Position numbers and translations under genes: made by a program. Of a stretch of 64,000 nt of DNA, positions 46,197 through 55,199 are shown piece by piece; position 1 is the first letter of the stretch; every line of letters begins with the position of its first letter. Source of the stretch: Prolixibacteraceae bacterium. Lineage in GTDB: Bacteria; Bacteroidota; Bacteroidia; Bacteroidales; Prolixibacteraceae. The notes under the pieces were generated by a model. The model was not told the origin of the DNA and ran no database searches. It saw nothing but the letters and a program-made list of their open reading frames with translations. The DNA is taken from contig CP081303.1 in the NCBI GenBank assembly GCA_019720755.1, positions 2,232,001-2,296,000 on the forward strand, given 5' to 3'.

Positions 46197-46886
46197 CCAT
46201 GCCATTCTTATAAACCAAGTAGATATGACACTCTAAAAAATAGACATTATGAAAAAGAAAAGCCTTTAAAAGGTAGGTCGACACCAAATGATTGGATCTA
46301 CATTATTTTTGAGGCTTTTCTTTTATTTCTGAACCACTCTGTAATAGTTTCATACATAGCGTTTGGATCTAAACACACCCATCGTTTCTCCTCGTAATCG
46401 ATGAACCATATAACGACAAAAACCATCATTTTAAAGACTATAAAGCATCTAAAAACAAACTTCATTGTATGAAAAGTGCCTCCAAAGAACCTAAGATAGA
46501 CCGTTATTTAGATACTCTATAGAGACCCTTCAGTTACCCTTTGGTTACTATTTGAGTAACCAAAGGGTAACTGAAGGGTAACCAAAGGGTAAAGGAACTA
46601 CCTTTCAAACATTGTTTAAAAGGGCAGTCTACTAGTCAAGATATAGTTCTAAAACATGTTTGGAATAGGATATCTTTCATAGAGAATCCCAACGGACAAA
46701 CTCTATTCGAGTACCTAATTATATATATTTTCGAAGCAATAAGAAGACAAAAGAAGCATGGGAGTAATGGATCAAATGATAGGATTTTTATCATTAAGAG
46801 GACATTTGGTTCACAAATATCCTCTTATACTTATTGAAAGCAGTTTGTTTTGAGAAATATATTCTCTTTAAACTTCTAATAGAAGA
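46197..46886. other. Intergenic region with long hairpin, no gene seen
   Basis: A 690-bp stretch between the converging MFS and helicase genes. It holds a 25-bp perfect hairpin with 11-bp tandem units (46525-46592). A second inverted repeat lies at 46795-46827 (TAAGAGGA ... TCCTCTTA with inner pairing) near the helicase stop; it lacks a clear T-run but may slow or end transcription. No credible open frame. Confidence 0.6.
46525..46592. repeat. 25-bp perfect inverted repeat with 11-bp tandem units
   Basis: The left arm 46525-46549 is the exact complement of 46555-46579, with a 5-nt loop ATTTG. The right arm is built from 11-bp units: AACCAAAGGGT (46558), AACTGAAGGGT (46569) and a third AACCAAAGGGT (46580). 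There is no T-run on either side. Confidence 0.9.
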
Positions 46887-49400
46887 CTAGAGAATTTGCT
46901 CTGGCTCAATAGATCTTCGATTAAATAACTTGGCTGTTTTAGCACAAAATGATGACAGAGATCGTACGTCCCCACAGTAGGTCAAAATCAAACGCTTTTT
47001 TGCTCTAGTAATTCCTACATAGAGAAGTCGTGCGGCCTCTTTCTCCCCCTCATTATTTACTTCATAGAAGGTGGGATATTTTTGACTTGAGACATTGGGA
47101 ATGATCACATTATCAAACTCTAAACCCTTTGCCTTATGAATCGTAGATATCAGAACATCTTCCTTTCCAAAATATAGATCTACCTCTTTACAGCTTCGAT
47201 AAAATGGAATTAAATCATAGAGAGCCTCCTTGAGGTTTTTATACGATTTGTCTTTGGTTATATATGCTATATGGTTAAACCATTTCTCAAGATCAATATC
47301 TGAATCGATATACATTCCATCTCCGATTACCCCTTCAATATATTCCAATATATCCATCTCTCTCTCCATCCATATCTTACTTGCCTGATAGATATTCATC
47401 ACCTCTTCTGTTATCTTTTGGACGATACGGATGTTCTCACTTTGGGCGAACCATTGATCTAAGTTTTGAGACAGAATCTCTACCCTTGGCTCTGTATGAC
47501 GAATAAAGCTACAAGTAGCATGAACATCGTCCAAAGCATCATGACTATTAACCCCTTCTAAATCGAAACGTTCTATCAGATACTCTAGTCGGTAAGATTT
47601 CTCTGTAGGGTATATCTTACGAGCCATTGAAAGGGTATCAAAGCAATCATTCTGAAAATGAGGAATGTCGATCGTTCTTCTTTCGATATTGGTATTTAGT
47701 GCTTCCATATCGAATGCAATATTGTGTGCGACTAATATATCTCCTTCCTCAACAAATTCACAAAATGCCTCGAAAACGTGCTGAGGACTCTCCCCTTTCT
47801 GGTCTAATACTTGTCGGGATATTTGATGAATCTCTTGGGTCGATTCTAGCGACTTATCGGTGTCGATATATCTGTTAAACTCGCCGATGACCTCTCCATT
47901 TTTCATTCGGACAGCAGCAAGTTGTATAATATCAGCTTCGGAAGCGTCCTTCCCTGTCGTTTCGGTATCAAAGACCACTAGAGTATCGTTCTTAAGACTG
48001 ATGTTATATCGAATCACATCGATCACACTTCTATCTTTTCCGATCTCATCAGGACTCATTCCACACTCTTGAAGGTCTTTAATGAATCGTCGAGACTGTT
48101 TCAAAGTCATTCCAGAAATAAATCGAGAAATCACCCTACTCCAAGATACATAGTCAATGGGGTCAATTAATATCGACATCAATGCCATGGCATCCTTAAT
48201 ATCTCTGCGAGAGAAAAAGTCTTTTCCTGAAATCATAAAGTAAGGAAGGGCTTTCTCTTTAAAATAACTCTCGATCTCACTAGCTTCATTGTTTGTTCTC
48301 ACAAGAATTGCTGTTCGACGATCTTCTTGTTGGATTAACCAAGGAATAATTTTATTTACAATAAACTGTTGCTCAAAATTCGCATATTGACTATTGATAT
48401 GTCTTATACAAGTGGCCATTGCAGGGAGCTCTTCCGTTGTGATAAAAGACTTTTGTGGCAGTACGTGAGCCGATGGGAAATTATGATCTTGATACGTATT
48501 AAACACCTTTTGAAGGTAATCAGGAGATCTAAAATTAGTTTGAAGTGTATGAATAGATGCAGAATCCTCTTTTTTCACTTTCTCTAACTCTGACAAGAAA
48601 TTGTGGTGTTTGGCACCAATAAAAGAGAATATCGATTGAGATGGATCTCCAAAAAACAGTTTGGTGCTTCCTTGAGAAATATTTTCAATGATAGCATGCT
48701 GAAGAGGAGTTAGATCTTGCACCTCGTCAACCTCAACCCACGAGTAATGTGCCATTTGGTAGACCTTATCTTTCTGGTCAAGATAATGGTAGGTAAGATT
48801 TAGGATATCATCAAAATCTAATAGGTGATAGTTCTTTTTGAGTTGCTCATATCTACTGCACACCTGAGATACTTTGTGCATATTCTCCTCATTTAGCACC
48901 TTTACGATATTGTCGGAACTTCTTAATGATTCGTCTATATTCAGATTGGATTGATTGAACCAAGTATTGATTCGTATCATGTCTCCCGCTTTTACATCTT
49001 TGGTACTATAGCCACGTTTATAGACAATTCTTAAATTCAAATCGTCCATAATCTCCTGAAAGAGGTTGATTTGATCGTCCCCATCAATAATCTGCCTATG
49101 TCGTCCAACCAGCTGATTTTTAAAGAGAAAATTACTACAATAATGGTGAATATTTCCCACCATTATCTTCATATTAGGATGATATTGATTAATTCGTTCT
49201 CGCATTACGATGGCCGCACGAATCGTAAAAGTAAGGCAGATGATCTCCTGCTCATCGACCCCCTCTTTCAATAAGTTGGTAATCCACTGTGAAAGTAGTT
49301 CTGTTTTTCCAGAACCTGGTGGTGCTATAATGTAGTGTGTTCCTTTTCTTATCTCTACCACTCGCTGCTGCTCTGCGGTCAGTTTTATATGATTTTCCAT
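46887..49400 (-). CDS. UvrD/Rep-type helicase with inserted DnaQ-like exonuclease domain
   Basis: An 837-residue fusion. SF1A helicase motifs: Walker A APPGSGKTE (K32), Q-motif region TAEQQRVVEI, DEVQD (225-229), FFGDPSQSIFSFIGA (motif III), TNFRSPDYL (R291), STIHKAKGLEFD (motif V, about 752-763) and YVGITRAKKRL (motif VI). Between motif IV and motif V, residues about 473-638 form a complete DEDDh 3'-5' exonuclease: D478/E480 (VFDTETTG), D564 (AHNIAFDM), H620 and D625 (SHDALDDV). The insert sits about where the 2B subdomain of UvrD/Rep lies. The enzyme should unwind DNA 3'-5' and degrade it, in repair or in restriction of foreign DNA; this is inferred. It is a single gene with no defence partner next to it. 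Confidence 0.9.
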   Translation of the reverse strand: MENHIKLTAEQQRVVEIRKGTHYIIAPPGSGKTELLSQWITNLLKEGVDEQEIICLTFTIRAAIVMRERINQYHPNMKIMVGNIHHYCSNFLFKNQLVGRHRQIIDGDDQINLFQEIMDDLNLRIVYKRGYSTKDVKAGDMIRINTWFNQSNLNIDESLRSSDNIVKVLNEENMHKVSQVCSRYEQLKKNYHLLDFDDILNLTYHYLDQKDKVYQMAHYSWVEVDEVQDLTPLQHAIIENISQGSTKLFFGDPSQSIFSFIGAKHHNFLSELEKVKKEDSASIHTLQTNFRSPDYLQKVFNTYQDHNFPSAHVLPQKSFITTEELPAMATCIRHINSQYANFEQQFIVNKIIPWLIQQEDRRTAILVRTNNEASEIESYFKEKALPYFMISGKDFFSRRDIKDAMALMSILIDPIDYVSWSRVISRFISGMTLKQSRRFIKDLQECGMSPDEIGKDRSVIDVIRYNISLKNDTLVVFDTETTGKDASEADIIQLAAVRMKNGEVIGEFNRYIDTDKSLESTQEIHQISRQVLDQKGESPQHVFEAFCEFVEEGDILVAHNIAFDMEALNTNIERRTIDIPHFQNDCFDTLSMARKIYPTEKSYRLEYLIERFDLEGVNSHDALDDVHATCSFIRHTEPRVEILSQNLDQWFAQSENIRIVQKITEEVMNIYQASKIWMEREMDILEYIEGVIGDGMYIDSDIDLEKWFNHIAYITKDKSYKNLKEALYDLIPFYRSCKEVDLYFGKEDVLISTIHKAKGLEFDNVIIPNVSSQKYPTFYEVNNEGEKEAARLLYVGITRAKKRLILTYCGDVRSLSSFCAKTAKLFNRRSIEPEQIL

Positions 49401-49519
49401 TGTCTTGACACTTTCTTTTTCGTGTCATAAAGTTATGAAAAAAGGAAGCTTCTGATACAATTCTATGCATTAAAAGAGGATCTTATGTAATGCAAGCAGA
49501 TAGATCTTGCTAAAATTCG

Positions 49520-49566
49520 AAAAAAAATCCTCCTTCTCTCTTTGTAAGATAAACAGAGAAGGAGGA
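49520..49566 (-). terminator. Intrinsic terminator after the first PL8 lyase gene
   Basis: On the minus strand a perfect 12-bp stem, TCCTCCTTCTCT (49566-49555) with AGAGAAGGAGGA (49539-49528), encloses a loop of about 15 nt and is followed by eight T (the plus-strand A-run at 49520-49527). It lies just after the PL8 stop at 49580. Confidence 0.92.
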
Positions 49567-49579
49567 ACTTATTATTGAT

Positions 49580-52315
49580 TTATATTTTAATCTTCTTTGT
49601 TTCGTAATTGCCATCTTCTAAGAGAGCCTTTACAATATATATTCCATTTTGAAGTGAAGGAAGTTTTGTTTCAAAAGTATCTTTTCTATTAAAAAAGAGC
49701 TTTTGTCCCTTGCAGTTAAAAAGAGACAACTCTCTCATCTGTTTCTTACTATAAATCATATGATCGCTACCCTCTTGAATAAAGGTTAAAGAGTTAGATT
49801 GAACCAAAGGAACGACACTATTTACAATATCCTCTTCCACTTGTACCGCACTACCCGAAGTATCGACTTTATAACATACTGGTTTGCCAGCATGATGACC
49901 AGTATTTAGTTTTAGTGTAATGAAGGTTTCATCAAAATGTTGACTCCAAAGAGTTCCATTTAAAGTTAAAGTCAAACTATCTAAATCATTTGAAACAATT
50001 GGATCGTTTACTGTAATATACAGTTGTCCATCAACGGATTCTAAAAGCAGTACCGCAGGATGATCAGAAGTAATCGTAAATTGGTCATATTCAAGTCGAC
50101 TGTTTGCTGTATGAAATACCACCCCCATCGCCTCACTTAAATTACTTTTAGCTGCTTGAATCTCTTTACTATTTTGTAGAATGGTAATTGGATTATTTGC
50201 AAATGCCTGTTGTGCACTGTTTTCTCCTTGATAAACGACATAAGCATAGGTACCATCAACCACCTCTTTACCATGATTGATATAGAGATGGAAGACATTG
50301 GCTTCCTCCTGCATATCTGTTCTATTTCTATTATGATAATTCAGTTCTTTCCAATTAGTCTTACGTTTTTCCGCTTTAAGGATGATGTCCCCTGTAGTCC
50401 ATTGTGGAAGTACTGCATAAGCAAATTTATCAGACTGAGCTGCACCAATAAGCTTGCCACCATCTTTACTAAAAGTATGAGTCGTCTCGCTTGACGCCTG
50501 CTTTATATTGTGGATATCTTCCCACCAAACAATATCATTATCCCATGCTGTTTGTTCGATAGTAGTCCATATATCCCCCTTTTGTGTTGTGTCTATATTT
50601 TGAATATTACTACCTAAAGCCAACATGTAGTCATGAAACATAAAATATGATTTGAACGCTCTGACTCCATAAAGAAACGGATTCGGATCTTTTGGGTCAT
50701 GATTTATTCCTTCCTCTCTCATTTTAGCATCCATCACCTCCATTTGGTATCCTACCACTGCATTTTCTGCTCCATGAGTAGCTCCAGCTGAAAAGTTCAG
50801 AGCACTAGTATAACCACTCCAGTTGGTTCTAGCCACAATAGGGTCTACATTTTGACGAACGGTAGTTCCTGGTATCGAAGTAATATTCCAAGCTCCTACC
50901 GAGCGCATCTGTTCTCCACCATCCTTTAAAAATATTGTAGAACCTAGATCAGTATAAAAGTTATATTTGTCTCCTTCCGTAATTCCGGACTCTGTTCCAT
51001 CCGTACGATAAGATGCTGTATTAATAAAAAGGTAACTATGATCATTCTTTTTAATCAAATCATCATTGTTATAGAACCAACGAGTTCCATTGTATACCTC
51101 CTTATTCGCTCCTTCCATCGCAAGATGTTTCTTTTGTGCTTCTTGATGAAACTGTTCTAATTCATGTAACTCCTCTTGTCCAAAATTTTGACCCCATTTA
51201 GATAATATCTTATTGATCACCTTATCTGATTTAATAATCGATGGGCTCGTTTGGTTGTAGTTCATTCCAGTACGACCTAGCCCTGTAGGGATAAAACCAT
51301 GATAATAATACCAAGAGCTACCTCTGATATAACCAAGAATAGCATTCTTATTTTCTGCCGTTAGCCTCTGTTTCCAGACTGTAGGCTCAAAATATTCCAA
51401 GAGGCTTAAAGCGGCAAGGGTCCCATCGATAGGATATCCCCATACAATGCTCTGTCTTCCATGACCCCATCCCGCACCATCAGCAGTGATTCCTTCTGTC
51501 CAAAAATCAGTATCTATTGTATTTTGAGCCACGGATGATAATGATCGTTGCGCAACAGTACTAAGTACATCCATCATAGGTGTTGAACTCATCGCCGCAG
51601 CAGTGGGTAGCAAAGATCGATATGCTAAAGCATTACCACCAACCCACCATACGTGGTTTCTAAACCTTTCAATACTTACCACATGGTTATCTGTATCATC
51701 ATTACGGAAAGGCTGGCTCCATGATTGATAGCTTAAATCTTTAAGGGTTTTGTTTACTTTAGCTAGAGTAGTATCTGTATTTGTTCCATTTTCCACCTCT
51801 TCCATGTCATCAAAAAAGATGAAATAGGTATTCACTGCGGAAGTTGGAATAATAAAACAACTTAGGTGAAAGCGGGAAGCAGTGATTGAACCTCTCAATA
51901 GTTCAATATTTCCATAGCGAACTATTGCTTGATAAAGTTTGGGTTTCACATCACGTATCTGTGTTTCGGATATCCTTTTTCTTTGGATTGCATCTGCAAT
52001 CCTCCAAACACGAAGCATGGCATCGCTAGTGAGTGCCCCTACCTCTTTTTGAGCTGTACTATATTTATTAAGATATTTCTTATGATCCATAATATCCGTT
52101 TCAGCACTTTGAAGATCACTAAAGCTACCATCTGCCTGAATAGTACTAAGACAAGTCTCTAATGGTTTTGCTTTTTTCAGCTCATGATCTCGATAAGTAT
52201 GGTTCTTAAAATAACTCCTAAAATAGGTTATCCCATCCTCCTTCGACTGTGCATTACACAAAGAGATGGAGAATAAAAACAGTAGCACGACAAGTCCTCT
52301 AATGATTTGCTTCAT
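49580..52315 (-). CDS. PL8-family polysaccharide lyase with T9SS sorting domain
   Basis: A 911-residue secreted lyase that cleaves uronate-containing polysaccharides by beta-elimination. The signal peptide ends ISLCNAQ. The alpha/alpha-toroid catalytic domain (about 30-390) carries N228 (WWVGGNALAYR), H285 (DGAGWGHGRQS), Y294 (VWGYPIDG) and R348 (TGLGRTGMNYNQ). The H-Y and Y-R spacings (9 and 54) equal those of chondroitin AC lyase as I recall it (H225, Y234, R288). Beta-sandwich PL8 domains follow (about 400-800), and the end (about 840-911; LSLFNCKGQKLFFN ... GIYIVKALLEDGNYETKKIKI) is a T9SS type A domain. Chondroitin, hyaluronan or a related marine glycan are candidates. Monocistronic with its own terminator. 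Confidence 0.9.
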   Translation of the reverse strand: MKQIIRGLVVLLFLFSISLCNAQSKEDGITYFRSYFKNHTYRDHELKKAKPLETCLSTIQADGSFSDLQSAETDIMDHKKYLNKYSTAQKEVGALTSDAMLRVWRIADAIQRKRISETQIRDVKPKLYQAIVRYGNIELLRGSITASRFHLSCFIIPTSAVNTYFIFFDDMEEVENGTNTDTTLAKVNKTLKDLSYQSWSQPFRNDDTDNHVVSIERFRNHVWWVGGNALAYRSLLPTAAAMSSTPMMDVLSTVAQRSLSSVAQNTIDTDFWTEGITADGAGWGHGRQSIVWGYPIDGTLAALSLLEYFEPTVWKQRLTAENKNAILGYIRGSSWYYYHGFIPTGLGRTGMNYNQTSPSIIKSDKVINKILSKWGQNFGQEELHELEQFHQEAQKKHLAMEGANKEVYNGTRWFYNNDDLIKKNDHSYLFINTASYRTDGTESGITEGDKYNFYTDLGSTIFLKDGGEQMRSVGAWNITSIPGTTVRQNVDPIVARTNWSGYTSALNFSAGATHGAENAVVGYQMEVMDAKMREEGINHDPKDPNPFLYGVRAFKSYFMFHDYMLALGSNIQNIDTTQKGDIWTTIEQTAWDNDIVWWEDIHNIKQASSETTHTFSKDGGKLIGAAQSDKFAYAVLPQWTTGDIILKAEKRKTNWKELNYHNRNRTDMQEEANVFHLYINHGKEVVDGTYAYVVYQGENSAQQAFANNPITILQNSKEIQAAKSNLSEAMGVVFHTANSRLEYDQFTITSDHPAVLLLESVDGQLYITVNDPIVSNDLDSLTLTLNGTLWSQHFDETFITLKLNTGHHAGKPVCYKVDTSGSAVQVEEDIVNSVVPLVQSNSLTFIQEGSDHMIYSKKQMRELSLFNCKGQKLFFNRKDTFETKLPSLQNGIYIVKALLEDGNYETKKIKI

Positions 52316-52707
52316 TTAATTTTATGTTTTATAGATATAATATCAACAATATCGAAATAAGTACACCTTCACATAGGAGGTAATTGTACAGAAAAAAGGA
52401 ATTATAGTTTAATTTCCATTTTGGAACAAACTTATAAAGGCTTTTAAGGGACAGAACATGTTGTACAATATCTAAAATGATGCATCCATATTCTATACTT
52501 TAAGCGATTATTTCTTATGGATACACCTTAAAACAATACGGTCTAATGGGCAACACTGTGAGGTTCGTAGATCGGATTCAATTCTTATATGCAAAGATAT
52601 GTGTTGTAAAACAATATGCTAAAACGACTTTTTTTGATGTTTATCAGCTTGGAAGTAATTAGATTATCGTATTTTCAAAAAGCTAAATAAATCAAAACGG
52701 ATGAATT
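52316..52707. other. Intergenic region, no gene seen
   Basis: A 392-bp AT-rich stretch upstream of both the PL8 gene (minus strand) and the small 71-residue gene (plus strand), so it should hold two divergent promoters. I see no repeat or RNA gene. Confidence 0.5.
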
Positions 52708-52923
52708 ATGAAGAGTTACTATATCAACCACCAAAATCAGAAAGATGGTGCACATGAAGTGCATACAGCAGATTGTCCTTTCCTTCCTGGTAGTATCGAT
52801 CGAAGATATATTGGAGCTTATAAGAGTGTAGATATGGCTTTAGATAGTGCTCGTGTCGAATATATGGATGTAAATTGTTGTAGTTACTGTTGCAAGAGTG
52901 AAGCAGATGCTGCGATTGCCTAA
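52708..52923 (+). CDS. Small conserved cysteine-containing protein, unknown function
   Basis: Seventy-one residues with no signal peptide. HEVHTADCPFLPG (about 17-29) and the C-terminal VNCCSYCCKSEADA (about 55-68) place one cysteine in the middle and four near the end, including a CxxC, with histidines nearby, suggesting metal or cluster binding. From memory, small bacterial proteins with a GDHEVHxxxC ... CxYC layout recur widely as hypotheticals. Its protein-like composition, an ATG with A-rich leader and a strong terminator 64 bp after the stop support a real gene. It is not linked to the flanking lyase or sulfatase. Confidence 0.75.
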   Translation: MKSYYINHQNQKDGAHEVHTADCPFLPGSIDRRYIGAYKSVDMALDSARVEYMDVNCCSYCCKSEADAAIA

Positions 52924-52986
52924 ATCTTAGTTATTATTGTTCAACCGAACACTGTTAAAATTCAGAAAGTATGAAAGGAGGGTAGA

Positions 52987-53024
52987 AAGCCTATCAATAT
53001 GAAACTATTGATAGGCTTTTTTAA
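52987..53024. terminator. Intrinsic terminator after the small Cys gene
   Basis: AAGCCTATCAATA (52987-52999) pairs perfectly with TATTGATAGGCTT (53006-53018), with a 6-nt loop, then TTTTAA. It lies between converging genes and may also help end the sulfatase transcript (stop at 53028), though the minus-strand T-run is weak. Confidence 0.9.
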
Positions 53025-53027
53025 TAT

Positions 53028-54572
53028 CTACAGATTGGTTATTTCTGTTTTTAAGTCATTAAGTTTTTTTCGCTGATTCCACCCTTTATAGCCTTCATCA
53101 TTTTTCTGTTTCACTCCTTGAGTGCTTCTTCCATTATCGATACATTCGATCAGTTGTCCATAAAGATCTTTCACCACTTGAGCATGTTCTCTATAGACAT
53201 TCGTTGTCTCTTGAGGGTCCGTTGCAATATTATATAATTGTACATCTGGAAGATTCATCTCTTTGGCTTTCTTCGGTCTAGGTGCAGACCATCCACCAGA
53301 ACCTGCACATAACTCTAGTTTCCAATCGCCTTTTCGAATGGCAAAGCTTCCGTTGATAGAGTGATGTATTGTGTAGTCTCTTTGGTAATGATCCGAGTCA
53401 TCCCCCATAAGAATTGGCATCATGCTATAACTATCTTCGCCCTCATTGTCTTGCATTTTAAGTTGAAGAATATCTGCCACCGTTGCCATAAAGTCTGTGG
53501 TACAACTAATTTGATCTACTTTAGTATTTGGCTTAATCATCGCAGGCCAACGAACAATAAATGGTATATGATGCCCCCCTTCAAAGATATCTGCTTTATG
53601 ACCTCTGTAGTTCGCACTTGGATCATGCCCTTTTGCTTTCAGCACATCATAACGAGCCATTGGAGAACATCCATTATCAGAGGTAAAGATTATCATTGTA
53701 TTATCATCAATTCCTTGCTTTTTTAACTCTGCAACCAAATCACCCACATAGTGGTCGATCATCATAACAAAATCACCATAAGGATTTAAACCACTCTTTC
53801 CTTGCCACTCTTTGGTTGGCACAATAGGAGTGTGTGGAGATGGGATAGGTAGATACAAAAAGAAAGACTCTTTCTTTGATGCTCTCTCTGCAATATATTT
53901 TTTTGCTCTATTAAAGAAGTTTGGTGTAGCCTCTTCGATCTTGAAGTCAGGAGCAATCCAACCTTTACGATAAAATCCATACCCTTTAGTCCCGTCGATC
54001 TTCTCCTTAGGTATCGCTGTCGCTTTACCATTTTCAACGTAAACATATGGAGGTATATCTAACGAGGCAGCATGTCCATATGCATAATCAAATCCTAGAT
54101 CATTTGGATTGTTTGTTATTGGCTTTGTGAAGTCAATTTCATTATTTGAATTCATTCCCCAGTCCCATCCTAAATGCCATTTCCCGATATAAGCCGTATG
54201 ATAACCTCTACGTTTAAATAGATCGGCAACGGTAGTTCTAGAAGAATCAATTAGTGCCTTACTCTCCCCCCAAGTAACACCATTCTTTAAGTTTGAACGC
54301 CAATTATAACGTCCTGTAATAATTCCATATCGTGTAGGAGTACATACAGCCGAAGAGGAGTGCATGTCAGTAAAGAGGGCCCCTTCTTGTGCGATCTTGT
54401 TTAAGTTTGGGGTTTTTATTTTCGATGCTGTATTGCAAGCTTCAATATCACCAAAGCCCATATCATCAGCCAAGATATAGATAACATTAGGTCTTTTAAC
54501 CTCTTTTTCTTTTTGAGTAGAACATCCTGCAAACAATGCAGATATAGCAACCCACTGAGCCCAGATTTTCAT
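53028..54572 (-). CDS. S1-family sulfatase lipoprotein (arylsulfatase-like)
   Basis: A 514-residue formylglycine sulfatase of full length. Lipoprotein signal ISALFAGC (C17). ADDMG (35-39) supplies metal ligands, and CTPTRYGIITG has C77 for FGly conversion and R81. HAASLDIPPYVYVENGK, GKWHLGWDWG and FTSDNGCSPMARYD match the arylsulfatase A-like layout. It acts outside the inner membrane and needs an anaerobic sulfatase maturase or FGE, not seen in the window. It lies between the two PL8 lyase genes, consistent with desulfation of a sulfated uronate polymer, but it is a separate transcription unit, so the link is inferred. Confidence 0.92.
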   Translation of the reverse strand: MKIWAQWVAISALFAGCSTQKEKEVKRPNVIYILADDMGFGDIEACNTASKIKTPNLNKIAQEGALFTDMHSSSAVCTPTRYGIITGRYNWRSNLKNGVTWGESKALIDSSRTTVADLFKRRGYHTAYIGKWHLGWDWGMNSNNEIDFTKPITNNPNDLGFDYAYGHAASLDIPPYVYVENGKATAIPKEKIDGTKGYGFYRKGWIAPDFKIEEATPNFFNRAKKYIAERASKKESFFLYLPIPSPHTPIVPTKEWQGKSGLNPYGDFVMMIDHYVGDLVAELKKQGIDDNTMIIFTSDNGCSPMARYDVLKAKGHDPSANYRGHKADIFEGGHHIPFIVRWPAMIKPNTKVDQISCTTDFMATVADILQLKMQDNEGEDSYSMMPILMGDDSDHYQRDYTIHHSINGSFAIRKGDWKLELCAGSGGWSAPRPKKAKEMNLPDVQLYNIATDPQETTNVYREHAQVVKDLYGQLIECIDNGRSTQGVKQKNDEGYKGWNQRKKLNDLKTEITNL

Positions 54573-54619
54573 AATTGGATTTTTGTGTGTTTAAATTAGT
54601 TTAGTATTGTATTAATCCT

Positions 54620-54647
54620 TAAAGATAGAATAAATTAGAGGAACAAA
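54620..54647 (-). promoter_or_regulatory. Candidate promoter of the second sulfatase gene
   Basis: On the minus strand, TTTG (54647-54644) and TATCTTTA (54627-54620, seven of eight to TAnnTTTG) are spaced 16 bp, slightly short for the phylum, and lie about 48 bp before the start codon. Confidence 0.35.
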
Positions 54648-54683
54648 TGAAATGAGATACTAAAAGGTATGTTTCAATCGACG

Positions 54684-55199
54684 TTAATCAGGAACCATAA
54701 CCGTCCTCTTTTGCAATGTGTTTGAATTGGTTAAAAAGGTAAATATTTCAATCGATGATACCTTGGGCCAAAGAGCACTATCGTCAGCATGAATAAAAAG
54801 ATGGTGTAAGCTTTGCATCTCCTCCCCTTTCTCTTTCCAATATACTTTTGCTTGGAAAGGCTTTTTTTGGATAAGTTTTAAGACAACCTCTTTATGAGCG
54901 ACTAACATAACACGAAATGTATTATTCCTTTCCAAATAGGTCTCTAGTCCATAAGCATACTTCTTCTCAATACGATTTAATGCTTCGACCTTCTCTCCTT
55001 CTTCATAGAGTCTCCAATAAATATTGACCGGTTTTAGAGGATCAAGCCATCCATTCGAATCATAATTCGCTTGATAGATGACAGTATTTTTATTCTTGCT
55101 TCTCTGGATATAAAATAACATATTTTTCTCCTTTGTAGGAGTTGGATATGAAAATCCATACAAAATGAAACAAAGAATCGATAACATAATATATTTCAT
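54684..55199 (-). CDS. DUF4833-type exported protein
   Basis: The start is set at the ATG 55197-55199 (MKYIMLSILCFILYG), which overlaps the upstream SDR stop as ATGA. A longer reading from 55223 only adds codons inside that gene. The product is about 171 residues: signal peptide or membrane anchor, then the DUF4833 pattern LFYIQRSKNKNTVIYQAN, INVYWRLYEEGE-like IYWRLYEEGEKVEAL, and KKYAYGLETYLERN. No reaction is known. It is translationally coupled to the CerR-like SDR and follows the GNAT gene; in Bacteroidota such genes tend to sit with lipid-synthesis genes (recollection, not checked). A role in envelope lipid or sphingolipid handling is inferred. Confidence 0.78.
   Translation of the reverse strand: MKYIMLSILCFILYGFSYPTPTKEKNMLFYIQRSKNKNTVIYQANYDSNGWLDPLKPVNIYWRLYEEGEKVEALNRIEKKYAYGLETYLERNNTFRVMLVAHKEVVLKLIQKKPFQAKVYWKEKGEEMQSLHHLFIHADDSALWPKVSSIEIFTFLTNSNTLQKRTVMVPD

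Noticed and set aside
46258-46318. GAAAAGCC ... GGCTTTTC inverted repeat after the MFS gene as a terminator
   Set aside because: The loop is about 45 nt and the stem only about 8 bp; too weak to call, though the T-rich end makes it possible.
46887-49400. Helicase-nuclease gene as part of a multi-gene defence island
   Set aside because: Neighbours are an MFS transporter and a polysaccharide lyase; no restriction, toxin, reverse transcriptase or other defence gene is in the window.
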